The position numbers were made by a program, and so were the translations under genes. The notes under the pieces are model-generated. The model was not told the DNA's origin. It did not search any database and was given only the letters and a program-made list of their open reading frames with translations. From positions 5,215,501 through 5,279,500 of the forward strand of contig NC_059394.1 of NCBI RefSeq assembly GCF_905220565.1: a stretch of 64,000 nt of DNA. Reading direction: 5' to 3'. The DNA comes from Melitaea cinxia. Its lineage: Eukaryota; Arthropoda; Insecta; Lepidoptera; Nymphalidae. Positions 10,301-20,509 of the stretch are shown here, one piece after another (position 1 is the first letter of the stretch; each line of letters starts with the position of its first letter).

Positions 10301-13124
10301 GTATGCAAAGAGAGGTCACAGAAAAATTTTGTTTACGGATGAGAACATTTTTACAATTGAGCAATATTTTAACAAACAAAATAACCATAATATTTATCCT
10401 CAAAGCTCTAAGGAAGCTTCCAAATTAGTCGACAGAGTACAACGTTGGCATTATCCAACTTTAGTGATGGTTTGGTGGGGTATCACTACATAGTATAAAA
10501 CAAAGTCGCTTTCTCTGTCCCTGCACATGTATGTACGCTTAAATCTTTAAAACTACGCAACGGATTTTGATGCGGTTCTTTTTAATAGATAGATTGATTC
10601 AAGAGGAAGGTTTATATGTATAATAACATCCATTAAATAGTGGAGAAATACTGTTATTTTTGAGTTTTCTAATGTTATGTTGTAAATAATTATTTTTTTT
10701 TTCGCTTAAATTGCAAACGCAGGCTTAACCCTACGAGATTTATCAAAATAATGTACTAAGTATTGTACACATTGAACAGGTCTACAGAAAACTCCGCGAT
10801 GGTATATACCTATCTCTTATGGATATCCCACAATAACATTTTTTTGTCATTTACTTTTTACGACACATAATGGCTAATTTTCGAAGCGATTTTAACCAAT
10901 ACAGCATTAATCCTTATCCAATTAAATACCTTAAATATATTTTTATTTAATATAGATCTATATGGCCCTTTACAGCAAATGATTTAAATGAATATTTTCG
11001 AAGATATTACAGATTTAAAAATCGCGGTACGTAGCGTTTGCGGCGATTCCGGCCGGCTTTTACTCTAAGTTAACGCGTGCGGGTCACGGGCAGTAATGAA
11101 TAAATCAAAACTACTGGATCGATTTTAATCATTTTTTCAGTGAATGACATAGGCTATAATTATATTTTATACCCGTGCGAAGCCGGAGCGGGTCGCTAGT
11201 TAGCTATAAAGCAGTGACTAAGCCATATACTTGTGAAAAAGGCATCAAAACATCGGCACAAGTATATCAAGGATAAGGTAGTTACTTAGGAAGTAGTTCT
11301 TGAGAAGGTAGTTACTTAGGGTAAAGCCCCTTAACACCGTGTTCAATAACCAAGAACGGTTCTTTCAGCAAGACTCGGCGCCGGGTCATAACACTCAATC
11401 CACCCAACCAAGTTGGACAGTTTCTATGTTGAAATCAATACGCCTAAATGTTTGACATTTTAAAATGTAAATAAAATAAAGCATTGGCACTTAAGAGCCC
11501 ATGGATGTTTAGGTTATGTATTAAAAAAAAATCTTGGTTCGTAACCAACATTCCGGACTTCATCAGAGCTAAAGATTGCCCGTCATCTAGTCCCTGGTCC
11601 TGGTCCAGATTTATAATCAGTTTTAGAGACTATGGCTTACTCTAAATGCCATGATAATTTAAGGTCCCTAAAACAATCCATATGATTGGCAGTGAAGAAT
11701 GTTCTCATGGAAAGAGTGCATGCTATTGATAACTGTCCTCAACGTTTAAAGGACTATATTGCAGCCAATGGAGACTTAAGTTTATATATTTTTAATGGTT
11801 TTATATTAATGTATATAAACTCACTCACTGTTATAGTAATTAATGTTACATACAATAGAAAAAATGTTTTTTCTTTGAAACAATATTTAGGGCAAGACTA
11901 TGTACAATAATAATACATATTCCATAAGACAGAATAAATAATTTTATACTTACATTTTATTTTTATCCAATATTAATGTTATAATTCCTACTTCCATATA
12001 CATAATTCTCAGACATGGTTCTCTATGTCTTTCTTCTAAAAATATATTGAAACCTTGATTCTTGCCAAAACTATGTTTTCTAAATAATTTAAAGAGATTG
12101 ATAAATTCTTCTTCTGAAAAATTGCTGTTATCGGCTATTAACATAAGATTCTGTAGTATCACTAATTGCTCTCTTAAGTTTGACTCAGCCCATTCCTGTC
12201 TCACGGTCTCGCTTCCAAAGTCCCCTTGTATTTTTCTAGGTGGAGGTGTTGCAGTTAATAATTTCTCAAACTGACCAATAAGTGATGACTTTAAGGAATC
12301 AAGTCCAATATCATCAATAACTTTAACAAACTGCTTATAATACTTATGACTTGTGTCATTTTGAAATTGAATAATGTAAAGTAAAAATTTGAGAAGATAT
12401 AATCTTTCAGAAAAATAGAAATTCCATGCATTTGGAAGAATAAATGTTGGTCTTGTATCCACAAAGGCTAAATTCTTCAAGGCATTATCAGGGGTTCCAT
12501 AGGAAATATCACATAAATAATGTTTCAAGATATCCCATATTTGAAAAGAATCTATTTCCTGCAAAATAAAGTGTAAGTTTACTAAAAGTAAGATTAAATT
12601 ATTCTTGACAAAATTTACATATTATAAGAAAATTACATGCACTAAAATAGAACTAAACACACTAAATTTTCTGTGTTATGACAGATTAGGAAAAAAGTTT
12701 AAAATCATAAAGTAGTTTGTTTTATATAAATATCTGTGTTCGCTTTTGTAATATACTGTTTGTTGTTATACTACTTGTTGGTAGTAAATAAACAAAAATA
12801 AACTCACAATGTAATTCTGCAAAGTTTGAACAACACTTAATAACTTAGTTTGATCTGGGTATTTGGATTGCAGTTGTGTATATGATTCTGGTTTGAGTGG
12901 TTTGTAACTTGCAAGACCTTCGCGCAAAGCTTGAACAACATTTTTATCTAAAATCAACACTAGTTCCTCTTCTGTTAGGCTTTGCGACGATACCCAGCGC
13001 CACAGCCGCTTCCAGTAACTGTTGACAAAAATATTTTTAACCGCTAATGACAAACTAACGATAAACACCACCAACGAATATTGTATTAATATTAAAACAC
13101 TCACGGTGTTGCAGTAGTAGTCAT
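1061..13124 (-). CDS. Nup188: Nuclear pore complex protein Nup188 (14 coding exons)
   Basis: Large alpha-helical scaffold nucleoporin of the inner ring, which in other animals binds Nup93 and helps set pore permeability. Coding exons read from the sequence, 5' to 3' on the minus strand: 13124-13105, 13018-12808, 12558-11954, 9543-9423, 8958-8845, 8696-8397, 8189-7690, 7521-7341, 7198-6934, 6483-6191, 5977-5666, 5227-3803, 2856-2729, 2144-1928, 1381-1061. The first two (20 and 211 nt) are counted here as one 231-nt 5' unit. All junctions have AG acceptors and GT donors, and phases agree throughout, giving 1,670 codons plus TGA; human NUP188 is about 1,750 residues. Family landmarks: N-terminal YWKRLWRW..LASYKPLKPES; an SH3-like insert near residues 480-540 (PYTYWTVFNNEIE); a 475-codon exon; and LHFGAP...LTFGTILPAI near the C-terminus. 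The start ATGACTACTACTGCAACACC is a 20-nt first exon. The last exon (Gly/Ala/Ser-rich, then a helix ending QEKNVGRDLV) is the least certain part, and one more 3' exon is possible. Confidence 0.93.
1640..1805 (-). repeat. Fragment of dispersed repeat family R1
   Basis: The segment carrying TCTACCGATTTTGATGATTC and ending AAGTCGGTTTTTTT matches the antisense of the AAACCGACTTCAATTACATC repeats seen complete at 37145-37762 and 54567-55184. It lies in the last Nup188 intron and lacks most of the interior. Confidence 0.6.
2206..2360 (+). repeat. Diverged RTE-tailed SINE (family S1), 5' truncated
   Basis: The segment contains CGGTCACCAACCCGCCTGCC and, further on, GGAGGCCTATGT...GTGATAGGCTGAAGT, matching the sense strand of the SINEs at 3455-3760, 50308-50641 and 59469-59821. 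It is more diverged than those and lies in the Nup188 intron between the exons ending at 2729 and starting at 2144. Confidence 0.65.
2545..2714 (+). repeat. Partial SINE of family S2
   Basis: The stretch CTTCTGGTGTTGCAGGCGTC...ACGGTAATCGCTT...GCCGACCTAG matches the 3' half of the repeat at 27640-27910. Its right edge is about 15 bp from the splice donor of the Nup188 exon 2729-2856. Confidence 0.7.
2729..2856 (-). CDS. Nup188: Nup188 exon with very high GC, embedded between repeats
   Basis: The acceptor GTGCGCGCAG precedes CGCGGCGCGAGC, and the donor CTGCACAG is followed by GTGATC. The 128-nt exon reads in phase with both neighbours: RGASACLQQCVLLLLRARRS, then a Pro/Ala-rich linker ending AALHR. 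The preceding exon ends in phase 0 and the next exon starts with the single base this exon needs. It is short and lies in a shadow frame of a longer Arg-rich ORF, so it is easy to miss. Its GC content contrasts strongly with the AT-rich introns on both sides. Confidence 0.8.
3443..3772 (-). repeat. RTE-tailed SINE (family S1) with 12-bp target duplication
   Basis: The element body is 3455-3760, flanked by the direct repeat TATTGACTTGAT at 3443-3454 and 3761-3772. Its sense strand is minus. The 3' end carries the segment that in RTE LINEs encodes the terminal ..AYVQQW.. residues (CCACTACTGGACATAGGCCT on the plus strand), followed by a short (ATG)-type tail. It sits in a Nup188 intron, with the duplication ending 30 bp from the donor of the 475-codon exon. 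Open frames here are accidental. Confidence 0.8.
9880..11780 (+). pseudogene. Tc1/mariner-family transposase pseudogene, split by a Helitron-like insert
   Basis: Plus-strand translation gives broken pieces of a mariner-type transposase in the right order: a basic N-terminal part (about 10090-10180), LGLAAYKRRTGHFLT (10207-10250), HRKILFTDENIFTIEQ (about 10316-10365, with the first catalytic Asp), VQRWHYPTLVMVWWG (about 10440-10480), then VTKPYTCEKGIKTSAQVYQ (about 11213-11270) and finally AIDNCPQRLKDYIAANGD (about 11720-11775). Stops and frameshifts break the frame throughout. The order is interrupted between 10487 and about 11205 by a Helitron-like element. It lies antisense inside the large Nup188 intron (9544-11953). 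Confidence 0.8.
10489..11199 (+). mobile_element. Helitron-like insert inside the mariner pseudogene
   Basis: This sequence separates the WWG part of the mariner pseudogene from its VTKPYTCEKG part. It begins near TATAAAACAAAGTCGC and ends GGTCGCTAG followed by host T, the CTRR-type 3' end also seen at 826. Related text (GGATTTTGATGCGGTT, TTCAAGAGGAAGGTTTA) occurs at 675-720. No coding capacity is visible. Confidence 0.6.
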
Positions 13125-13847
13125 TGTTATAAGTTCTAGAATTATATAAGGAAGACTGTTTTGATCAAAGTCGTATATTTAACATATCTACAAGTTATTT
13201 ATATTATAGGTTAGAACTTATAAAATTCAAGCAAATTTGAACACAACGCTATCAGACATCAGTTAAATGAAACGTCAATTTGACAGTTCAAGACACGGTC
13301 TTATACATAGGTCGCGGAACTATAGTGGTGGGGTACATCGGCTTAATAAATTAATAATTAAGTCGACGTAATTAAATTTTTAATATTAATTATAATTTGC
13401 TCGAATTTTATAAGTTTTAACCACAGGTTTTAACCTATAATATAAATAACTTGTAGATATGTTTTAATGTTTTGCAGCCGCCCACAGAGTACATTGAATA
13501 TACGGGTACAGCCGCATAACTCGTAATTTCGTACTAAGAGGTACCCATAATTTTTATGAAAGAAAATTAGTTTGACGTTGATGTTCTTGACTACGTCATT
13601 TGACGTGTGGTTTGGTTTGTGAAGTTATGCTGTTTCTTTGACAGTTCCTTCAATTTTTAATCCACATGTCCCTATAATATAAAATCATTTTCAGATATAA
13701 TTAAGTTTATTTAGGTAGGTACTACACTATTGTTTATATAACAAGGTAATTGTCCGTAGGTGACGTTACTCTTCCGAATCTTTTATTTAAATTGTTCTGT
13801 TTATAGCATCGATTTTAAAACATTAATTATTTTACAAATAGCAAAAA
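13125..13847. promoter_or_regulatory. Divergent intergenic region between Nup188 and AK2
   Basis: The two start codons lie about 720 bp apart and point away from each other, so the promoters and 5' UTRs of both genes must fall here. A 5'-UTR intron for AK2 is possible (a pyrimidine-rich run ending TTTATAG just before 13807). No TATA box can be assigned with confidence. I see no repeat element in this interval. Confidence 0.6.
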
Positions 13848-15303
13848 ATGGCTCCAGCTGCTCCTGCTTTTAGTTATATGCCGGCTGAGGACCCTCTCGG
13901 CATAAGAGCAGTATTATTAGGACCTCCTGGCTCTGGAAAGGGTACACAAGTATGTTGATTGGTTTTTACTTACTATGTAGTTTAATCTTTGACCTCTGTG
14001 ATAATCGATAGGTGTGTATATTTAAAAAAAAAAACTGTGTGATTCAAGTATTTAGGCTATAGCCTATAATTTATTATATAACGATATATTGTTATGTAAT
14101 AAATTTTTGTATACAATAGATAAGATGCAAATTTGATTATTGTTTAGGCACCACGCCTCAAGGAAAAATTCTGTGTATGCCACTTGTCCACTGGAGATAT
14201 GCTTCGAGCCGAGGTGGCGTCTGGCTCGGAGTTAGGTCGTCGCCTCAAGAAGGTTATGGATGAAGGCAAACTTGTCTCTGATGAGATGGTAGTGGACATG
14301 ATAGACAAGAACTTGGACCAACCAGAGTGCAAAAATGGATTTCTGTTAGATGGATTTCCCAGGACAGTGCCACAGGCAGAAAAAGTAAGCCAATTTTTTT
14401 ATTTTTTTTCTTTGTGGTGGCCAATTAATTTTGTGTTCCACGTGATAGGTATAAACGTACAGATTATGACAGGAACTAAATATGGCATGATGAAAAATAC
14501 AATATTACGAATTTTGTCCAGAAAATGATGACAGTTTATTTAATAAACATTTTTCTTTTTAAGTAAAAATTTTTAATCCTTAAATTCCCTACAAATCGTG
14601 ACAAATCAATTATTATATAGTATAGTAAATATTATATTATTATATTATTTACATCATATACTGTGAGGATGCATCGCCACGACCTGTATCGCCACACCAA
14701 CAATCAGATTTACCCTCGCCTGTAGATGTTTCACATCAATGATTCTATTATATATGTGGCTATCTCTAATCTTTAAAGTACTTAAATTTTATTTTTTTAC
14801 ATATATATTTAAATAACCATATGTATTATCTATTAAACAATTCCAAGATAGTTTGATAACTATATCTATTACTTAAATTATTGATCTAAAAATAATATTT
14901 TCCATTGTTACAGCTGGATGACTTACTTGCTAAAAGAAAAACTGCACTGGATGCTGTTATTGAATTTAATATTGAGGACAGTTTACTTGTCCGCAGAATT
15001 ACAGGCAGATTGATTCATCCACCAAGTGGTCGTAGTTATCATGAAGAGTTCCACCCTCCTAAAAAACCCATGACTGACGATATCACTGGAGAACCTTTGA
15101 TAAAGAGGTCTGATGATAATGTTGAAGCTCTTAAGAAGCGCTTAGCTACATATCACAAGCAGACTGTGCCACTTGTTGACTACTACATGAGAAAAGGCTT
15201 ACATTTTAGAGTTGATGCTGCTAAATCTGCTGAGGAAGTCTTTAGCAAAATTGACAACATTTTTAAAAGTCGTATTTTCGCCAGAGGAAAATCGTCCCTG
15301 TAA
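13848..15303 (+). CDS. AK2: Adenylate kinase 2 (three exons)
   Basis: ATP:AMP phosphotransferase of the AK2 type (mitochondrial intermembrane space/cytosol in other animals), which interconverts ATP + AMP and 2 ADP. Exons are 13848-13949, 14148-14384 and 14914-15303, all in phase 0, giving 242 residues (human AK2 is 239). The P-loop GPPGSGKGTQ is split at the Gln by intron 1. Further landmarks: the AMP-binding segment STGDMLR, the LLDGFPRT motif, the LID region RRITGRLIHPPSGRSYHEEF..PP with the long lid typical of this isoform, and LIKRSDDN with the conserved Arg. The start codon has a good context (AAAAATGGCT). The gene has Nup188 head to head upstream, and its poly(A) signal lies 34 nt after the stop. 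Confidence 0.96.
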
Positions 15304-15336
15304 ATATTATAGCCACTAAGTAAAAGTGTTTGTACA

Positions 15337-15342
15337 AATAAA
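15337..15342 (+). terminator. AK2: AK2 poly(A) signal AATAAA
   Basis: A canonical AATAAA lies 34 nt after the AK2 stop. A DNA transposon begins at 15349 (ATAT junction at 15345-15348), so cleavage 10-30 nt downstream of the signal would fall in transposon sequence. A second AATAAA inside the transposon's inverted repeat (at about 15358) could also serve. Confidence 0.7.
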
Positions 15343-16499
15343 ACATATCGCACCTTTAATAAAACAAAGATGTAACTCAAAATTTGTGGATTTGGAGATT
15401 TTACAACCAAACGTGTCTTCGTCGCGTAAAGAATAGGTAGACTTCGACTCCGGCGTTTTAACTATAAGATACAGAGAGATACGCGATTGTTGCTCTCTTT
15501 TCTATCAACTGGAGCTGACAAGTCAGTTCTTATAAAGTGGCGTGATTCAGAGATGCACCGGCAGTGAGCGTAGATTGAAGTTCTGTCGTTTTGAATAACA
15601 TCAAGTAATTCGATATTGGATTAAAAGGTAAATATGGAATATTTTATTATTTAAAAATAAAAAGATAATTTTTGTTATACTTCATTCTCTCAGAAAACGC
15701 ATTTGATGACGATGTGATGACATTTGGATTTACTTCGTTTTTGTTTTAAAAATTGACAAATTTTACAAAGTTAACGCCTAACACTTCAGTTTTGTATTGG
15801 AATATATGCCTTAGTTGTTGGAGTAATTGATTAAGTATCACTTTATTGTAATAAATAAGGCTGTTTATAAAAGTTACTTTTGTTTACTTCTTTTTATTAT
15901 TTAGAATGACGAAAGATAAGTAAAAACTTTCAACATTAATTCCCTTTTCGTGTAAAAGTTAAGAATAACTTGTAACTGTTGTGCTTATTTGTATAGGTTT
16001 TGAAAATTGTGTCGTCTTAGAGCTCACAATTTTTTTTAAGTTTAATACCACAATCAGAAACTGAACACCACAATGAAGAGTTACAGCGTATCGAGCGTAA
16101 AAGTTATAAGATAAACATAATAGTGTAATAAGTTATAATTTTTTTTTTCATCTTATTACTGTAATAAATGTGAAAGTTTATGAGGATGGCGTATGGATGG
16201 ATGTTTGTTACTCTTTTACGGCAAAACGACTGAATAGATCATTGTCATTCAACAATCCTGCTACTTTGACGTTAAATAATTATGATTATTATTCATCCTT
16301 AAAATATACTACAGTATTATCAATTATTGTTATTTTAGACTAAAGAAGTTATGCAGGTTGAAGAGGAAAATCAACAAAATACATATATCTCCAGAGCCCA
16401 AAAAGGTAACTGAAGAGCTGACGAAAATGATGACACCGACTCAATATTTTACTGTCACTTAAGAGTTGACGAGAAAAATGACACCTAAATAATACTAGC

Positions 16500-16720
16500 C
16501 ATTTACAGTCCTCTAGTTCGTCTTCAAGATCATCTTCATCTAGTTCCGATTCATCTAGCTCATCATCGTCAAGCTCTTCTAGCTCATCTTCATCCAGTTT
16601 TTCAAGCTCCAATAGTTCAATGCCTACCCAAAACCCTGCCCACAAAACGTTACAACGGATTGTAAAAAAAAGACGTCTTACACCAATTCACCACAAAATA
16701 GTGAGAGGCAGCAAATTCAG
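16500..16720 (+). pseudogene. Poly-serine exon relic of the composite transposon
   Basis: After the possible acceptor CCATTTACAG (about 16507), a plus-strand frame gives about 30 serines broken only by single Arg, Asp and Phe residues. It then reads NSSMPTQNPAHKTLQRIV and a basic tail ending at TGA near 16723. The same tract in copy 2 (about 57450-57665) has a stop within the serine run and a shorter tract. It resembles an acidic/Ser-rich N-terminal part of a transposase and is not expected to be functional. Confidence 0.5.
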
Positions 16721-16919
16721 CTGAGAGAGCGACTAAATTAAAATAGTGTGGCCAGTTACAATATTTCTCCAGCATACACAGATCTAAGTGACGTCGACCT
16801 GAGTGACGACGATCCCCTGTAGATTTTAATACGTTGTTTAATAAGCCTATCAACAGAAGAAATTTTGTTTGAAAATCAAAGTTCTTCTGACTCTGACTGC
16901 AATAATAAACCAAATATTT

Positions 16920-18000
16920 GTCAGTCAGTTCAGCCTATTGCAATGCACTGCTGGACATAGGCCTCCCCAAGTTCGCGCTAGACATCCCGGTTTTCCGCAA
17001 TCTTCATCCAGCTTACATCGGCAATCTTACGTAGGTCGTCGGCCCAACGGGCCAGAAAACGTCACACACTGTTTGCCAAGACGCGGTCTCTACTCCAGGA
17101 CGCGTCTGCTCCAACAGCCACCGGTCCTGCGACACAGATGACCAGCCCACTGCCACTTCAACTTGCTAATTCTGTGGGCTATGTCGGTTACTTTCGTTCT
17201 CTCGCGGTAGTTTCGTTTCTAATGACGACCGACGTGTCGTTCTCTGTATGAATACAGAGAACGACACGTCGGGAGGACTCGTTTAGACCGGCTAGCATTT
17301 GGCCTAACTCATCTAACGTGTCCGCGAAGATGACGATACCGTCGGCGAAACGAAGGTGAGAGATGTATTCACCGTTGACGTTGATGCCTTGTTCCCCCCA
17401 ATCCAAGGTCTTAAAGATATCCTCCAGCACAGTGGTAAACAGTTTCGGTGATATTACATCTTGCTGTCTTACCTCACACCGCAGGGAAATAGGTCTTGTT
17501 CTCTGGTCCTGGACATGAACGGTCATCGTCATTGCGTCGTACATACATCTCAGTACCACGATATATCGCCAGTCGATATGACATCTCTGCAGAGAGTCCA
17601 GGATAGCCCAGGTCTCGACAGAGTTGAAGGCTTTCTCGCAGTCCACAAATTCCATACACAGCGGCTGATTATATGTCTCTGTCTTTTGAATAATCTGCCG
17701 AACAGTATGGATGTGGTCTACGGTGTTGTAGCCATTTCGAAACCCATGCTCTGGTGGTTGGAATTCGTCGAGTCTTATGGCGAGACGATTCGAAACTACC
17801 CTCGAAAACAGCTTATATACGTGACTCAGAAGTGAGATCGGTCTGTAATTCTTCAGCAGAGACTTAAGGCCTCTCCTAAAGAACAGCACCACCACACTCC
17901 TGGACCACAACTCCGGCGTAGTACCTCGATGGATGTCAGTGTTAAAGAGTCTTGTCAAGTCTTTTAGGGCAGGTCGCTCTGCGGCTTTAAGAAGCTCAGT
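16920..18000 (-). pseudogene. RTE-type non-LTR reverse transcriptase fragment, copy 1
   Basis: The open minus-strand frame at 17188-17958 encodes part of an RTE-clade reverse transcriptase: LLKNYRPISLLSHVYKLFSR, PPEHGFRNGYNTVDHIHTVR, MEFVDCEKAFNSVETWAILD, VRQQDVISPKLFTTVLEDIF, and HLRFADGIVIFA, where the catalytic FADD is changed to FADG. The true RTE 3' end with its CACTGCTGGACATAGGCCT segment is at about 16935-16965. About 380 bp between 17222 and 17250 present in copy 2 are missing here, and a perfect palindrome stands at the junction. The element is 5' truncated, and its flanks show near-identical CAAATAT-type repeats (about 16908 and 18005), suggesting a target-site duplication. Confidence 0.85.
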
Positions 18001-18338
18001 TGTACAAATATGTGTAGGGGCCGCAAAAGGTAACTAAACGTTGAAAAATTGCATCAAATTAGAGCAAAACGGCTCAGAAACATAGGCCAATCATATACGT
18101 CAGTGTCAAAAGCTCGTAAACAAATCCAGCTCGTTTTATAAAAGATACATGTACCGAAAAATGTAAATTCAAATGTGCAGAAAATGTTGATTCCGACGGT
18201 ATTTAACTTAGGGTTTCACCAACCAAAAAAAGGTCAGTGTGATCTATGTGTATCATATGATAATTCAAACAATGAGAAAAAACAAGATGATAGACAATAT
18301 AAGAAAGAAGAGACTGCTGATTTTTATACTATTTACTA

Positions 18339-18543
18339 GCTGACCCCGCAAACGTTGTTTTGCCATATATGTTATTAACCCCCTTAATCCCCCCCCCCTT
18401 TTAACTTAGGGGTATGAAAAATAGATGTTGTTCGATTCTCAGACCTACCCGATATGCACACAAAATTTCGTGTGAATCGGTCTAGCCGTTTCGGAGGAGT
18501 TTAACTACAAACACCGAGAAACGAGAATTTTATATATAGACTA
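18339..18543 (+). repeat. Dispersed repeat family R2 copy
   Basis: The repeat begins CTAGCTGACCCCGCAAACGT, contains TAGCCGTTTCGGAGGAGTTT and ends CGAGAATTTTATATATAGA. It is flanked by ACTATTT on both sides, a likely short target duplication. Other copies lie at 33950-34142, 40257-40568 and 59240-59416. It sits at the same position in both composite transposon copies, so it predates their separation. Confidence 0.75.
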
Positions 18544-19154
18544 TTTGTGGTTAGTAATTATTTGTGATTTTAGGAGATATTTACTGGAGACTAATTGTAC
18601 CTAATTCTTATAATAGTATATAGCTTTTGTTTTGTTTAAAAAACAATATTTGTAGCCATAAAGAGATATATAAATATCAGATGATTCATAAAAATTTGTT
18701 TAATTTAAAAAAAAGGTGATAAATTTCAGTTTTCGTTTTATAAAAAAATGATGCATTAGTACATACAACGTCATAATTGCAATTAAATAATAATAAAACG
18801 AAATATTGTGATTTATTTTCAAAACTTTTTGTTATGTTTTAATACTAAAGAGATTTTTTTTGAAATACTACCTAAAATATTAAGTAATTTTTGGCATAAG
18901 GAGATTTAAGTCGGAACTTTTTTTTCATCTCCATTTTACAGCTATTATAGATTTTAACACAGTTGTTTTTCTATTATTCTATTAATCTCTGTACTTTAAA
19001 CTACTGATATCAATAGTAAAAGTCATTAAAAGCATTACAAATAATTGGTAATTTTTAATCAAACACAATGCGGAAAAAGTGCTAAACTTCAAACGCCAAT
19101 TCCCACAAATTGCGATTTTTGAGTTACATCTTTGTTTTATTAAGGGTGCGATAT

Positions 19155-19748
19155 ATATGTTTGGTTAATGTCACATATTTTACCATATTTTTGGGAAAAA
19201 CTGTATTAGTTAAGTCTGTTTTAAAACAATTTTTTTTTTCTAAAAATATAGCAAATACAAACAGCACATTTTGTTTCATTTGTATTATAACTAAGATATT
19301 TTATACTAGAATAAAATTGACTAAGAGGCACTAAAATATTAATTTTATTATGATTTATCAAGAAAAAAAAAATGTTGAATTTTATACATATTTTCTAGTT
19401 CTTGATTTTTTTTAAAATTTTGTTGATTGGTTTTAATAACAAATACCGTAAAATAAAATAAATCAAACAAAAAAAATAATAATTCAAACTATTAAATAAA
19501 AAAACATGGCTTTATTTATTTTTGTCGAAAGTATAAAATTACATAAATAATTTAAAAAAAAGTTTGCTAGTAATATTTTAGTTTTACAAACGTCATATTA
19601 TACAGTCATGTGACTGATATTACGTCACTTCCGTTATATATTTTTCTTACGGTTTTAGTATCACATTTTTTTCAGTTCGCTCGCCCAGTCAAATGTCAAG
19701 CCTGCCGTAAGGAACTTCGTTCCAACTAAACGTGATGGTAGAAGACCC
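19155..19748. other. AT-rich intergenic stretch, nothing recognised
   Basis: No gene or repeat is recognised here. Because copy 1 ends at 19154, the first part should be the original sequence downstream of AK2. A 74-codon open frame at 19110-19334 straddles the transposon border and has no coding character. Confidence 0.5.
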
Positions 19749-19962
19749 GAACCTAAGTCTATCTTCACAGAGCTGATATAGAATGAAACATACTTTATAA
19801 TCAATTTAGTATATTAGTTATTATATTAAAAATGGGTTGCCTAAAAAAATCCTGGACTGACTATTTTTAATTATTATTTAAAAAAAATCAGTTGAAAATT
19901 GCAACATCAAGATAATAAATATTTTTAATCTGTCTTGATAGTATGACACGCGTCGTATATAT

Positions 19963-20480
19963 TGGGTGCGTTCCATTTAGCGACCGCAACGCCTTATCCA
20001 TCGTTCCACCTAAGGCCCGTGGTCGTCGCGAGCGATCACTCGACGTCATAGGTGACGTCACTGTTCGCGACCACGTCGCGCCCACTGCGTCCACAAAAGG
20101 TGGTTCAGAGTTGGCTTTCATCAAAACGTGGTGGGAATTTTAAAAAGACAACTGTCAATGTCAAACTGTGAATGTTATCTCTCATTCAATTCGGCAAAAA
20201 TGCAATAATAAATTCCCGGGAATCCAAGTTGAATTCAGTTTTACTCCAATCCATGCAAAATATTTCCTCACAGCTGTATATTATTAGATATGCTATAGCA
20301 TATCTAATAATATAATATATTAATATATTACGAGCACACAGTCGACACCTGACAGCGCTCAAATATGCGTTCCACTTATAAAACTCGCTTACAATGTCCC
20401 CGGCGTTTTTTATGTTACTGGAACGGCAATTTCAGCTGTCCAGGTCGATGACGTTGCGGGCTTTTAGTGGAATGCACCCA
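19963..20480. mobile_element. MITE with TGGGTGCRTTCCA inverted termini
   Basis: The left end TGGGTGCGTTCCATTTAGCG and the right end (reverse complement TGGGTGCATTCCACTAAAAG) are inverted repeats, and CGCAACG recurs in both subterminal parts. A perfect 38-bp palindrome lies at 20277-20314. The element interrupts the left arm of the surrounding inverted-repeat element, as the uninterrupted right arm shows. Only an apparent AT dinucleotide duplication flanks it. Superfamily unknown. Confidence 0.7.
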
Positions 20481-20509
20481 ATGTGCAGCCGTTGGGTTGT
20501 CTATAGTTA

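Larger units (their letters stand above)
15345..19154 (+). mobile_element. Composite DNA transposon, copy 1 (unclassified superfamily, Sola-like?)
   Basis: The body is 15349-19150. It opens CGCACCTTTAATAAAACAAA and closes with the inverted counterpart (reverse complement CGCACCCTTAATAAAACAAA); the terminal inverted repeat runs on through GATGTAACTCAAAA, about 34 bp. ATAT lies at both ends (15345-15348, 19151-19154), either as a 4-bp target duplication or as terminal bases. Coding relics on the plus strand: MQVEEENQQN-type start (about 16351), a poly-Ser exon (about 16508-16600), and LGFHQPKKGQCDLCVSYDN (about 18205-18265), whose PKKxxCDxC pattern I associate with a transposase family in arthropods. 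A truncated RTE LINE (about 16920-18000) and a short repeat (18339-18543) are nested inside. The second copy at 56120-60392 has the same nested pieces at the same places. Confidence 0.8.
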
